The notes under the pieces: model-generated
Databases searched by the model: none
What the model saw: only the letters and a program-made list of their open reading frames with translations
Told to the model about the DNA's origin: nothing
Made by a program: the position numbers and the translations under genes
In this document: positions 44,558 to 55,393 of the stretch, piece after piece
How positions within the stretch are numbered: the stretch's first letter is position 1
How the letters are laid out: each line of letters opens with the position of its first letter
Assembly: GCA_002682825.1 (NCBI GenBank)
Contig: NOKP01000013.1
Coordinates: 1,329,351 to 1,393,350, forward strand
Source of the DNA: Neonectria sp. B-13
Taxonomy: Eukaryota > Ascomycota > Sordariomycetes > Hypocreales > Nectriaceae
Reading direction: 5' to 3'
DNA length: 64,000 bases

Positions 44558-47500
44558 ATGCCCCTGGTAGACGATGGCTTCGAGGCCCTCCTGGAGCCCT
44601 TCTACAATGGCAAGAAGCTCACTGATCCCATCTCCACCAAGGAGGACAAATTCCAACTCCTTCCAGCCTTCCTTAAGGTTAAGGGTAAGAATGCACAATC
44701 CCGTCACCTCCGGCTCACATGCTAACATGCCTAGGTCTCGTGAAACAGTATGTACACCTAATACTTGCGCAGTCGCCGCATTCCCGAAGACACCGATGGC
44801 TGACATCAAACCAAGGCACATTGACTCATACAACTTCTTTGTCGAGCAAGAAATCAAGGACATAGTACGCGCCAACCGAACCATCCGCAGCGACGTCGAC
44901 AGCAACTTCTGGCTTGAGTAAGTGCATCAGGGTACGCGCGCCTGCACATTTGCTCATACGTTCCCAGGTTCACCGATATTCGAGTCGATCGTCCGCGACG
45001 TCAAGATTGGAAAGATGCCAAGTCGCACACCGAGGTCACTCCCATGGAGTGCCGTCTCCGAGATATGACATACGCGGCACCAATCCTGGTCGATATCGCG
45101 TACATACGAGATAAACAGAGGATTGTGAGGAAGGGAGTGCCTCTGGGCCGGATGCCTGTCATGTTGCGCAGCTCCAAGTGCCGACTGAGCGGCGCGACAA
45201 ACACAACGATGGAGCAGATGAACGAGTGCCCTCTGGACCCGGGTGGATACTTCATCATCAACGGCACAGAGAAGGTCATTTTGATTCAGGAACAACTCAG
45301 CAAGAACCGTGTCATTGTTGAGGCCGACGAGAAGAACAACATCATTTCGGCCTCAGTCACCAGTTCGACCCATGAGAGAAAGTCGAAGACCTACGTCACT
45401 TTGAAGAAGGACAAAATTCTTCTCACCCATAACGTTCTGGTTGAGGGTGTACCGATCGTCATTATCCTGAAGGCCCTTGGTGGACTTTCGGATTACGAGA
45501 TTATGCAGCTTGTTGCGGGATCTGACGGAAGATACCAGGACGAGTTCCTCATTAACTTCGACGAGGCAACCAAGGTTGGAATCCACACACAGCACCAAGC
45601 CCTCGAGTACATTGGTGCCAGGGTTAAGATGGGTTCCCGCAGGGGTCAATTTGGCCCTCAAGTGCGACGCAACCATGTCGAGGAAGGTTTGGACGCCCTG
45701 GCGAACCTCGTTATTGCCCACGTCCCAATCGAGGGTCTTGACTTTTATCCCAAGGCCATCTACGTCGCTATGATGACGCGAAAAGTCCTTATTGCTTCTC
45801 ACAACCACAAGCTGGTGGACGACCGAGATTTTGTGGGAAACAAGCGTCTGGAACTTGCTGGCCAGCTCCTATCCCTGCTCTTCGAAGATCTGTTCAAGCG
45901 CTTCATGGTCGAGGTCAAGATGTCAATAGACAAGTTCCTCAAGAAGAACAACCGCGCGGTTCCTCTTGATGCTGTTCACATGATTAGCAATCATGCGAAC
46001 AACATTGGAATCGGAATCAACCGAGCCATCCAGACTGGCAACTGGAGCGTGAAGCGATTCAATATGAACCGAGCCGGTGTCACGCACGTTCTGAGCCGAC
46101 TCAGTTACATTGCTGCTCTTGGTATGATGACTCGAATCAGCAGTCAGTTCGAAAAGACTCGAAAGGTGTCTGGTCCCCGAGCTCTCCAACCGTCGCAGTG
46201 GGGCATGCTTTGCCCTTCAGATACTCCCGAAGGAGAAGCCTGTGGTTTGGTCAAGAACCTGGCTCTGATGACACATATTACTACCAACGTGGAAGAAGAG
46301 CCAGTGAAAAGGTGGATATTCACACTTGATGCCGGCGTTGAGCCCATCAGAAACTTTTCAGGAGCCGAGATGCATCGTGAAGGAAGCTACATCATTCACG
46401 TGAACGGCACGCCGTTTGCACTAACGCGGTACCCAAAGCGATTTGCGCACAAATTCAGAACGATGCGACGAAGGGGCTGGATCTCCCCCTTTGTTGGCAT
46501 TAACATCAATATTCACTTCAGGTCCGTTCACATTGCTACCGACGAAGGACGAATCTGCCGACCTTACATCATTGTAAAAAATGGCAAGCAGAAGCTGAAG
46601 CCAGAGCACCTTCGCCTACTTCAACTTGGAAAGGTATCCTTCGACGATTTCCTGAACCATGGCATCGTTGAATACCTTGACGTGAACGAGGAGAACGATG
46701 CTCTTGTTACCCTCTATGAACATCAAATAACAAAGAGCTCAACCCACCTGGAGATCGAGCCTTTCACAATATTGGGCGCAGTCGCTGGATTGATTCCCTT
46801 CCCACACCACAACCAATCTCCCCGTAACACCTACCAATGTGCCATGGGCAAACAAGCTATTGGTGCAATTGCATACAACCAGTTCAACCGAATCGATACC
46901 CTGTTGTACACACTCGTCTATCCTCAACGGCCAATGGTCATCTCTAAAACTATTCAACTCATCGGCTATGACAAGCTTCCCGCAGGCCAGAACGCCACCG
47001 TTGTTGTCATGTCATACTCTGGATACGATATCGAAGATGCGTTGGTTCTCAACAAAGCCTCGGTTGACAGAGGATTTGGACGATGCCAAGTCTTTAGAAA
47101 GTATACCACAGAGCTACAGAAATACCCGAACGGACGAAGAGAGCGCATCGGTGATCCACAAAACGAAGGAGAAGGAAAAGTCAAACACCGGATTCCCAAG
47201 CATGAGGCCCTTGATGATGACGGTTTGGCCATCGTTGGATATAAGATCAACTCTGGCGAAGCCATGGTGAAGAAAGAAACGCCCCTTGACCTCACAACCA
47301 CTGGGATCGGAATGGATCGCGGGCCTAGCGAGTACCGCGACTCGGCTGTTTCGTACCGAATTCCAGATCCGGCGTACATTAACAAGGTCATGATCTCTCA
47401 GACTGAGAAGGACACCACCGTCATCAAGGTCCAGACTAGACAGACCCGTCGCCCTGAGCTGGGAGACAAGTTTTCATCTCGTCACGGTCAGAAAGGTGTG

Positions 47501-48199
47501 GTAGGCATCATCGTTAATGAGGAAGACATGCCTTTCGCCGACACTGGCCTGACTCCCGATATTATCATGAACCCTCACGGTTTCCCCTCTCGAATGACTG
47601 TCGGCAAGTTGCTCGAGTGCCTGACAGGCAAAGCCTCAATTGTTCATGGGCGCCCCGACTATGGATTCGGAGACGCATTCCGATCTCACCCTGTTGACGA
47701 AATGAGCCAGGTGCTTCTTGACCACGGGTTTTCGTGGGAGGGCAAAGACTATTTCACATCGGGCCTCACTGGTGAACCGCTCGAGGCGTACATCTTTAAC
47801 GGACCCATCTATTACCAACGTCTTAAGCACATGGTGCAGGACAAGATGCACTCTCGATCTCGCGGTCCCCGAGCCATCTTGACTCGCCAACCTACTGAGG
47901 GTCGTTCTCGAGATGGTGGTCTGAGACTGGGCGAAATGGAACGTGATTGTCTGATTGCCTATGGCGCCTCACAGCTTCTTTTGGAGCGTCTGATGATCAG
48001 CTCGGATGGAACCGAGATTGACATTTGCCAGCAGTGCGGCCTATTTGGATACAAGGGCTACTGCCACACATGCAAGAGCACCAGGGAAGTAACGAAGATG
48101 ACCATGCCGTATGCTGCGAAACTGCTGGTGCAGGAACTTATCAGCATGAACGTTGGCGTGCGGTTACAGATGGAGGATGAGTTTCCCCACCCGAGGTAG
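44558..48199 (+). CDS. RPC2: DNA-directed RNA polymerase III second-largest subunit (RPC2/Rpc128)
   Basis: Exons 44558-44684, 44735-44747 (13 bases), 44816-44917 and 44968-48199 give 1157 residues. The N-terminus has the Pol III-type Gly-Leu-Val-Lys-Gln-His-Ile-Asp-Ser-Tyr-Asn, followed by Glu-Cys-Arg-Leu-Arg-Asp-Met-Thr-Tyr. Conserved blocks in order are Cys-Pro-Leu-Asp-Pro-Gly-Gly-Tyr-Phe-Ile, the fork-loop region with Pro-Ser-Gln-Trp-Gly-Met-Leu-Cys-Pro, the Gly-Tyr-Asp-Ile-Glu-Asp-Ala hybrid-binding block, and Gly-Asp-Lys-Phe-Ser-Ser-Arg-His-Gly-Gln-Lys-Gly. Near the C-terminus a Cys-x2-Cys...Cys-x2-Cys zinc site (Cys-Gln-Gln-Cys, Cys-His-Thr-Cys) is present. It forms half of the Pol III active centre that makes tRNA and 5S RNA. 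The length and the Thr-Tyr/Ala-Ala-Pro block separate it from Pol I and Pol II paralogs. It converges with RAD57. Confidence 0.97.
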
Positions 48200-48439
48200 T
48201 TGAAACGATGCCTAGACCCAATGTATATGTCAGATGGATGATGATGGGGCGTTTAGCAAATTGGTAGCTTCCTGATTTAGGGCAGGACTTTTCTCGATTA
48301 AATGTAATTGATTAAGCGTATAGAAAGTCACCGTCTGACGAGTCTCGTGTGCAACCCCTGGCAATATCCATTTTCTTGGCCACCCTTCATGAGGTTTATG
48401 GCGAATGTCTAAAATTGCAGCTCGCTTCCCAATACCGCA

Positions 48440-49912
48440 TCACCTTCTACGTGTCTTCCGCCGGTCTTTTACCACTGTCTTTAGACCCCCCATGGTGACT
48501 TCGAATTCCACAGCATCGTCCAAGCCCTGACTAGACGAGGCCGTATGCGGCGCGAATACGACCTTCATCCACCTTCGCCACGCTTTGAGCGTGGCCGAGT
48601 TCAAGTCGGCGTCGTCGTCTGCGTCTAGGGGCGCGGTGAGGCGAGTGCGACCGTAGACAGGGCGTTTGAAGAGGGCAACTCGGCACGCAATTTGGGTTGA
48701 CCAAACGAGGCCCAAGCTGGGTGTCTTCAGAGAATACGAAGCACGAGGGTCGTCACCCCAGCCGGTGAACCAGCGCTGCTGATGGTCAAGCAGAAGAGCC
48801 GGCGGCGGAGGAGGCCCGTCAGGATCCTGGAGGGCGAAAGGGATGGAGGACGAGGGGGTACTCGGGAAGTTAGCAGACGGCGGTGGAGGCATGCTCCGTG
48901 AGGCAAGGGGGCTCTCCGGGACGGCACCACTGCTCCTAGGGGGTGGGTTGCGCGAGATGGGAGCGGAGGAGGCGAAACGGTCGGCGACCTGGTTGGCAAC
49001 GACGACGGCGAGGTTGTGGCAACGAGCCAGATTGCGGAGCAGGGCGCCGAGGCGGACGAGCTCGGTGCTCCGGGCGGCCATGTTAGAGCCGTGAGAACCC
49101 TGGCGCTCAAACTCGGCACGGTAGTTTGCGGCAACGGAGTCGAGGATGATGAGGCCGATGTCGTGGCGCGACAGCAGCACGGGGACCTGGAACTGGAGGA
49201 TGTGGTCCTGGGTCTCGAGATCGGGGGTGACGGCGCTGTGGATGCGGTCGAGCGAAGGCCGGCTCTCCGGGGCCGTAGCTTGGACGACCGGGTTGGCGTC
49301 CAGCATCTGGGCGAGGCGGCGGGTGGCAAGGGCGGCCTCGGTGGAGATGTAGAGGGCCTGGCGGCCGAGGCCGTGGGGAGGAGGCAGTTGGACGGCGAGG
49401 CAGAGGCCGAGGAGGGCTTGGGTCTTGCCGGCGCCGCTCTCGCCGGTGATTTCGGAGACGACGCCGACGGGGATGCCGCCGCCTAGGGCTGCGTCGAGAC
49501 CATCGTCGAGGGTGCTGATGAGAGGGAGCCGGGGAGGCTCGGTGGGCGGAGCTGGGGACGGGCGCGGGACGGGGACGGGGACGGGGAGTGGGGGTTCGAC
49601 GGAATCAGAAGTAGGAGCGGAAGCGGAGGCGGAAGCGGAAGCGGGAGCGGGTTCAGTCTCCGGGTTGGGGTCCGGATCCTCGAGGGGGAACAGCGGCTGC
49701 TGGGGCGGACCGAGATCGTCGGAGAGGGAGATCTGGACGGCGGCGATCAGGCGCTTGAGATCGAGGATGGGCAGGCGAGTCTGCTTGGCGATATCGGCGG
49801 GATGGAGGGTGAGGAGGTCGGTGGTGGTGAGCCCGTGGTGCTCGATGGCCGGGAGGAGGGGAGTGAAGCGAGGGATGGGGAAGGAGGGGAGGATGTGGAG
49901 GAGGTCGGTCAT
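48440..49912 (-). CDS. RAD57: DNA repair protein Rad57 (Rad51 paralog)
   Basis: A single exon of 490 residues. A helical N-terminal domain (1-65) is followed by a long Pro/Ala/Ser low-complexity linker (about 70-127). The RecA core starts at Leu-Asp-x-Gly-Leu-Asp-Ala-Ala-Leu-Gly-Gly-Gly-Ile-Pro. Walker A is Gly-Glu-Ser-Gly-Ala-Gly-Lys-Thr (157-164) and Walker B is Leu-Ile-Ile-Leu-Asp (254-258), followed by the Asn-Tyr-Arg-Ala-Glu-Phe block. A second Pro/Ser-rich insert lies at about 320-365. The core ends with Leu-Gly-Leu-Val-Trp and a Lys/Arg-rich tail. Rad57 acts with Rad55 to stabilise Rad51 filaments in homologous recombination. RAD57 rather than another paralog is judged from the ESGAGKT loop and core layout. 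The stop is about 240 bases from the RPC2 stop. Confidence 0.87.
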   Translation of the reverse strand: MTDLLHILPSFPIPRFTPLLPAIEHHGLTTTDLLTLHPADIAKQTRLPILDLKRLIAAVQISLSDDLGPPQQPLFPLEDPDPNPETEPAPASASASASAPTSDSVEPPLPVPVPVPRPSPAPPTEPPRLPLISTLDDGLDAALGGGIPVGVVSEITGESGAGKTQALLGLCLAVQLPPPHGLGRQALYISTEAALATRRLAQMLDANPVVQATAPESRPSLDRIHSAVTPDLETQDHILQFQVPVLLSRHDIGLIILDSVAANYRAEFERQGSHGSNMAARSTELVRLGALLRNLARCHNLAVVVANQVADRFASSAPISRNPPPRSSGAVPESPLASRSMPPPPSANFPSTPSSSIPFALQDPDGPPPPPALLLDHQQRWFTGWGDDPRASYSLKTPSLGLVWSTQIACRVALFKRPVYGRTRLTAPLDADDDADLNSATLKAWRRWMKVVFAPHTASSSQGLDDAVEFEVTMGGLKTVVKDRRKTRRR

Positions 49913-50621
49913 GGAGGGTGGTGGTGGAAGATGAGGGGCATGCCGTGTGAGGGTGAGGGTGAGGTTGAGGGTGAGAGTGTGGACGTATGAGCGAGTGCAT
50001 GAATGAGAGTGGGTGAATGTAAGTGAGGGCTTGTGAGACTGCTTTGCCGCATGCGGCGGGTGTCGTGAATCCCGGTGAAGCTCGCTCTCTCTAAAGGGCT
50101 CGCTGTTGAAGGGCTGCCGGGAAGGCAGACGCTAGACAGACACAGATGTACACACCGCCTTCAGCCTTATGAGCATTATATGGCTTCCAGTTATTATCTG
50201 CAGGTGCGCGGCATCACGATCCCGTCAAAGGTTGATGGAGCAATCGCGACTTCATCCCGTCATGCACTTGCTAGACGCGATGGGAGTCGTGGGTTGTGGA
50301 GTGCGTTCGTTAGGCGCGGGACCCACACGGAGAGCAGCGCGCGTGAAGCTTCCAGAGGCGGGAGCGGCAGTGGGAGTGATGGACGGGTAAGTTAGGCTGC
50401 TATAACGCGATCAATTATTACTCAATGCATACTTAGGTACCCGCCATTTGGAGCGGCAAAAACCGAGACAACAGGTTGGGGCTTTGGTCAGCATTGAAAT
50501 GCAATTTGTCCGTACCTGCCTACGGAGCAGATGCCCACGCGGCTTGGCGCTCCTAGCATCCATCCTCCATTATCCATACTTAGCCCACAGGATTTTGCAA
50601 CAGGGCAGAACCGCGCAAAAT

Positions 50622-50648
50622 AGGGGACACAGGGGACACAGGGGACAG
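50622..50648 (+). repeat. Nonamer tandem repeat AGGGGACAC x3
   Basis: Three copies, the last differing by one base, in non-coding DNA. Confidence 0.85.
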
Positions 50649-51423
50649 CAGGTACAGTGCAAGACAGTGTGGGACAGGGCTAACACGGCACAGGCACAAG
50701 GCACGAGACACAGGGCACGGTGAAACTGCCAGTCATGGGGAGACTCAGGCTTGCGGCGGAAAGCTCTCTCGTTCCTTTCCTTGCCATTGAGCAATTTGGC
50801 AAGACCTGTCGCCACGGGCATCGCCGGGCATGATGGCAAGGGACGGGACTGTCAAACGTCCTTGATAATTTCATATCCGCTCCCGTTTTCGGGGTTCTCA
50901 CCTTTCCCACTTTCAACAATTCGAGCCCTACGGCATCCATGACATCGGGCAGTCCAGTCCGTGCTCTCTCCTCGCTTCCGAGATACTACACCGTATTATT
51001 AACCTTACAAGTTACAAGGTAGGTAAAAGGCTGCAGGGCTGATTTGATGGACCTCAGCCCAGCAACCCTCAAGGCTCCATTGCCCTTCCTTGATCGGTAA
51101 TCTGCACGACGCTGCCAGCAACGGCAGCAACAGCAGGGGGCTGTTGAATCGATGACCAGGCCCGGCCGACCAACAACGACGACAACCACTCAACAACAAG
51201 ACAACCGGCCGATCCGTGACTAGGCCGCCCTTGCTACTGCTGACGTCGGGTTGTATCGTCCCCGAAGCCCCCCACCTAATTTTGCGCAAAGCGCCGCCTG
51301 TTGGCCAAGCCGGAGTGGCTGGCACTATCTCCACAACCCACGGGTTTTTGGGCGCGCTACCCTGGGCGATCGAGACACAAACGCCAACGGCTCCTACGGC
51401 GAGTCTCATGGGGCGTCGACGGT

Positions 51424-51448
51424 GCGATGCGATGCGATGCGATGCGAT
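51424..51448 (+). repeat. Pentamer tandem repeat GCGAT x5
   Basis: Five consecutive GCGAT units in non-coding DNA upstream of the second assembly gap. Confidence 0.9.
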
Positions 51449-51982
51449 ACAAGGCTACTGTACGGAGTACCGCCAATCCAAATGCGCTGCCTTTGTACCT
51501 CCAAGCTGTGCCGATTAGTCTGTCTCGGTATTTCTTCAGAGCCGTGTCCAGGTGTGGGTGTGTGAGGCGATGCGGACGATCAACCAAACTAGATCAGTTC
51601 CTGGTCGAGATGCGCCCGAGAGGGGATTCAGCTTTGCATCTAGCCCTGATTGCATTGCATGCAGTACGTATCGCGTTCGAAAGTGGTCAACCACACGCAA
51701 ACAGCTTTAATTCGCTCTCGACGAGAGAACACCGCGGCGGGAGGGGGACGGGAAGACCCTGACACACTCCCCCAGCCTACAGAGACAATCTGACCATCTC
51801 ACAGAGACACAGTCCCCCTTGGTAATCAAACCGGCAGGTTCAGGGTCGGGCCTGGCCCAACTCAGAGTGCGTTGCTGACGCCCTGGCGGCCCAGCGAGGC
51901 AAGGCGACGCGACCGGGGATATTTTTGGGATGCTGATGGGCGAACCAACAGCCGCCGTCGCCCAGCAAGCGCCCCGTTTGTC

Positions 51983-52082
51983 NNNNNNNNNNNNNNNNNN
52001 NNNNNNNNNNNNNNNNNNNNNNNNNNNNNNNNNNNNNNNNNNNNNNNNNNNNNNNNNNNNNNNNNNNNNNNNNNNNNNNNNN
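51983..52082. other. Assembly gap (100 N)
   Basis: Exactly 100 N, a placeholder of unknown true length. A run of about 14 C follows within 60 bases. Confidence 0.98.
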
Positions 52083-53054
52083 TGGTAGGATTCCCGGCGC
52101 TACAGAGCTGATGGTCGAGTCCATTGCCCCCCCCCCCCCCGTGTCATGCTATGCCACAGCACTTAGCTAACCTACGAATACTGACGGAGGACCACAGGTA
52201 ATTACATGGCTGACGCCCCGTCCCAAGGACCCCCCTTCAACGATCGACCCGGCTGCGTCTGCGTCTGTGGTTCCAAATTGCCAAAAGCAGACAGTCGTAT
52301 TCACACGCACCCAGCAGCGTCACACGCGGGTCATTCCCAAAGCCCACCAGCCAGCCTCTCCGCCTCTCCGCCGGCCATGGGAAACTCCGTGGGAGCTAGC
52401 ACCTCTTTGCTCTGATTCTGGCCCCCAATGGCTAAAGTCTCGGCTTAGGCCTTCCAGCGCCTGGTCGCCGGAGATAGCAAGGACGCTTTCGCGGCATCTA
52501 GGTCTCTCCCTGTCGCAGCGGTCGGGATGCTTGCCCATTATGCCAATAGCCAGGTGCCGCCATTGGCAGAGTTCATTCAGCTTCTGCAAGCCACTATCGA
52601 CTGCACGGCGTGTCACTGGTCCACTCTACGCTGAGTCTCCAGCCGCCAACCCCGGTGGGCTTCCGAAAGGGAACTGGGGGCATCCGCCTCAAAATTAGCA
52701 AGGGAAGGGGATTAGCTTAAGGCTGAGTGGACGACGGGTGGAGCCCTCACTCACACACACAGACACATACTTTGTCTCTCAGACACTCACACGCTAACAA
52801 CTCGGGGCCAGACTCAGAGTCTCACAGCGAAAGTGTACCAAGTGCTATGTACTCCATACACCCACGATGCTATGAGGATATGCGCCCCTCCCACCCCAGG
52901 CAGCCCAGCCCATGCCACAAGGCCGACATGGCTGAGAGGACCCCGGCCTCGCTCCTTCGGATGGCTGCTGCGCTGCTGCTCTAGCTGCTCTCCCACTAGC
53001 TGCTTTCTCCACCGGCTTCAGCCCGTCCATACCCTCCCCGTCCTCTCCCCGTCT

Positions 53055-53060
53055 TATAAT
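53055..53060 (+). promoter_or_regulatory. Possible TATA element of the surface protein gene
   Basis: TATAAT lies 146 bases upstream of the start codon at 53201, followed by a C/T-rich leader. This is a reasonable fungal core-promoter spacing, but the word is short. Confidence 0.3.
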
Positions 53061-53200
53061 CACCTTGCCTCTGCCGGAGCCTGAGCGAGCGCTTTTCCCT
53101 CCCCGTCTCCTCTCCCCTCGTTTGTCTCTCAAGAGTGTCGGCGGTGCTATCCAGTCCAAGCTATCGTCAATATTCGATTCGATTCGGCCAACCGTTCAAC

Positions 53201-54518
53201 ATGAAGGTCTCCGGTTCCTACGCCGCCATCGTGGCTCTATCCGCATCCGCCAATGCCTTGCACCTGGTACGCTCCGAGCCGACTGCTCCTGTCGCACTCG
53301 CCGACGACGGTGTGAGCCCTCGACCCACGGATGCCCCCAACTACGATCTCTTCCGACGAGCCGATGAGGGCACCATGCTCTACGCACCCGACAACACTTG
53401 CGGTTACATCTCGGGTCGTGAAGGTGCTGGCTATACCTGCTTCGGCTCCGCCACCTGTGCTTTCAGCATGTCCGGCGATGAGGGCCATGTTGCCTGCTGC
53501 GCTGATGGAGAGTGCAACATGCGATATAGCTGTGTGGACGCCATCGGCTATTCCTCCAGCAGCGAGTGCGACAATGGTTGTGAGGTTGATGCCTTGACCC
53601 TGAAGTGGTATGCCTCCCATCGACAGTGCTAAATTCGCCTAATGAGACCTGTTGCTGACTCGACCAACCATCCATAGTACCGATACCACTGCCCCTTACT
53701 GCAACACCATCTCCTTCTCAGGTAATGTCACCGATTACTGGTGCAACAACCTTGAAAAATCCACCGAGCAACTCGCCAGCACCACTTTCGCCGGCGGCGA
53801 TGATCGGGAGTACACCACTCTGGATGAGACGTCATCTAGCGCTACCCTCGTCACCAGCGGCTCTGTTTCTGAGAAGCCCACCGTGACCGTTTCTGCTAAG
53901 GCCTCTTCAACCTCGAGCTCAGCAGAAGAATCCTCGAGCGCTGCTAGTGATGGCGGCGGTTCCAAGACTCCCGTTGGTCCCATCGTGGGCGGTGTTGTTG
54001 GCGGTATTGCCGGTCTTGCCCTCATCGGCGCCGCCATCTTCTTCTTCCTCCGCAGCAAGAAGAAGAAGACGGCTGCCGCTGCTGCCGCTGCTACAACGAC
54101 TCCCGCAACCTACCAAGCTCCTCCCATGCAGCAGCAGCAGCCCGGAACCGGCCCCAACGGCTATAACCCTGTGCCCCAGGGTCAAGCTGGTTTCTACGAT
54201 CCCAAGAACCCTTATTCGACTCCCACTCAGCAGTACAACCAGCCCGCCGTCGGCGGCGCCTTCTACCCCGTCCAGAACCAGTCCGGAACCCCTGACTACA
54301 ACCAGACGAACCCTTCGTCTCCTGGCACCTTCGTCAGCGACCCTCGCATGTCCCAGGTCGGCAGCAACACCAGCCCTAGCCCGTCTTACAACCAACAAAA
54401 CATGGGCGGCCAGCAAGGCTTCCAGCCCGGTTTCCAGCCTCAGCAGGCCGTCATCCACGAGGCACCGACCAATGCTATCGGCAGCAATGGTCGCGACGAC
54501 ACGCACGAGCTTGCTTAA
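53201..54518 (+). CDS. Single-pass cell-surface protein with signal peptide, Cys-rich ectodomain and Ser/Thr stalk (Mid2/WSC-like layout)
   Basis: Exons 53201-53607 and 53678-54518 give 415 residues. A signal peptide (about 1-19, Ser/Ala-rich, ending Ala-Asn-Ala-Leu) is followed by an ectodomain with about 14 Cys up to residue 160. A Ser/Thr/Glu stalk follows. One transmembrane helix sits at about 235-260 (Gly/Ile/Val/Ala then Phe-Phe-Phe-Leu), stopped by Arg-Ser-Lys-Lys-Lys-Lys. The cytosolic tail is Pro/Gln/Asn/Tyr-rich and ends Asp-Asp-Thr-His-Glu-Leu-Ala. This layout matches fungal wall-stress sensor-like proteins, but the Cys pattern is not a WSC domain that I can confirm. The start puts the signal peptide first. 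A sensing role is inference. Confidence 0.85.
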
Positions 54519-55393
54519 GGCAAATCCGCGTAATTTATATGACTGCCGTGGACTGCGGCTCATTGTTGTGTTGGAGGCGTTTGCTGGGTTGTCATCCTCT
54601 GGATTTTTGTTTGCGTCATGGCTTGGAGTTAGATAGATATCTTGTCATTCTGTACGCCAAATAATAGGGACGGATTTGTTCTTTTTTAAACGAAAATTAA
54701 AAGAATTTAACTGTCTTAGTGGTTTCAGGAGACAGATTATGGGAGTGGTGGTCCACGACGGCTTAATCTAACCTATTTTCATGTATACCCTTTTACTCAG
54801 GTATCTATCTGTTGATCAAGCAGAAATCTAACCGGGTGTCTATCATAATCTTCGCCCTGCTGCCTTCATCGAAATGTGAAAAGGAATCCAACTGATGTTT
54901 CTGACTGTCGTACCTTTCCACCGAGACGTTGGACTGTAGGAACACTCACGCTCTACTACCTACGCTCTACTACCTACCTGTGCGACTGATCTGATCTCAC
55001 GTAAGGGTAAATTCGTGACGTATATATAATTCCTTGTGGCTTCGACAGGATCAGTTTCTCGTCGTTCGTTTTCCTCCGCTCTAGGATGGGCTTTACAATC
55101 GCATCAGGCCACGGAACTTTCCAACCAAGGTGACAAACAAACAATCTTGATAAGCAGTTCAAATTGTGAATTCTACATACGCCAGGCCGACCAGCCTACA
55201 ACTCTGTCGCTTTCCATGAAACATGAATCGGAAAATGCATGGGTTCCCGCTTCCTCCGCCGGCTCCCCCCCTCCAAGACAACATATGTGCGCCCGGTAAG
55301 ACAAGACCGCCAAACTCATTCGCTAGCCAAATATATACAAAAGGAACAAGAAAAACATGCCGCAGCCGTCGCATTGACGGGTGATTGACTTGT
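54519..55393. other. Convergent intergenic region, no gene seen
   Basis: About 875 bases between two converging stop codons. A 14-base direct repeat with CTCTACTACCTA lies at about 54949-54976. The rest is ordinary 3' sequence, A/T-richer near 54660-54720, as expected for polyadenylation. Confidence 0.55.

Larger units (their letters stand above)
49913..53200. other. 3.3 kb divergent region with assembly gap, no gene seen
   Basis: Upstream region shared by RAD57 and the surface protein at 53201. It includes short tandem repeats (50622-50648 and 51424-51448), a TACGGAGTA word at 51461, a 100-N gap and a C homopolymer at about 52127-52140. The right end (52.7-53.2 kb) is C/T-rich with a TATAAT at 53055 and fits a promoter and leader. 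No supported frame, though sequence is missing at the gap. Confidence 0.5.

Noticed and set aside
50622..51448. Short tandem repeats considered as a CRISPR-like or satellite array
   Set aside because: Units are 5-9 bases, directly adjacent and without spacers; they are simple microsatellites in a eukaryotic genome.
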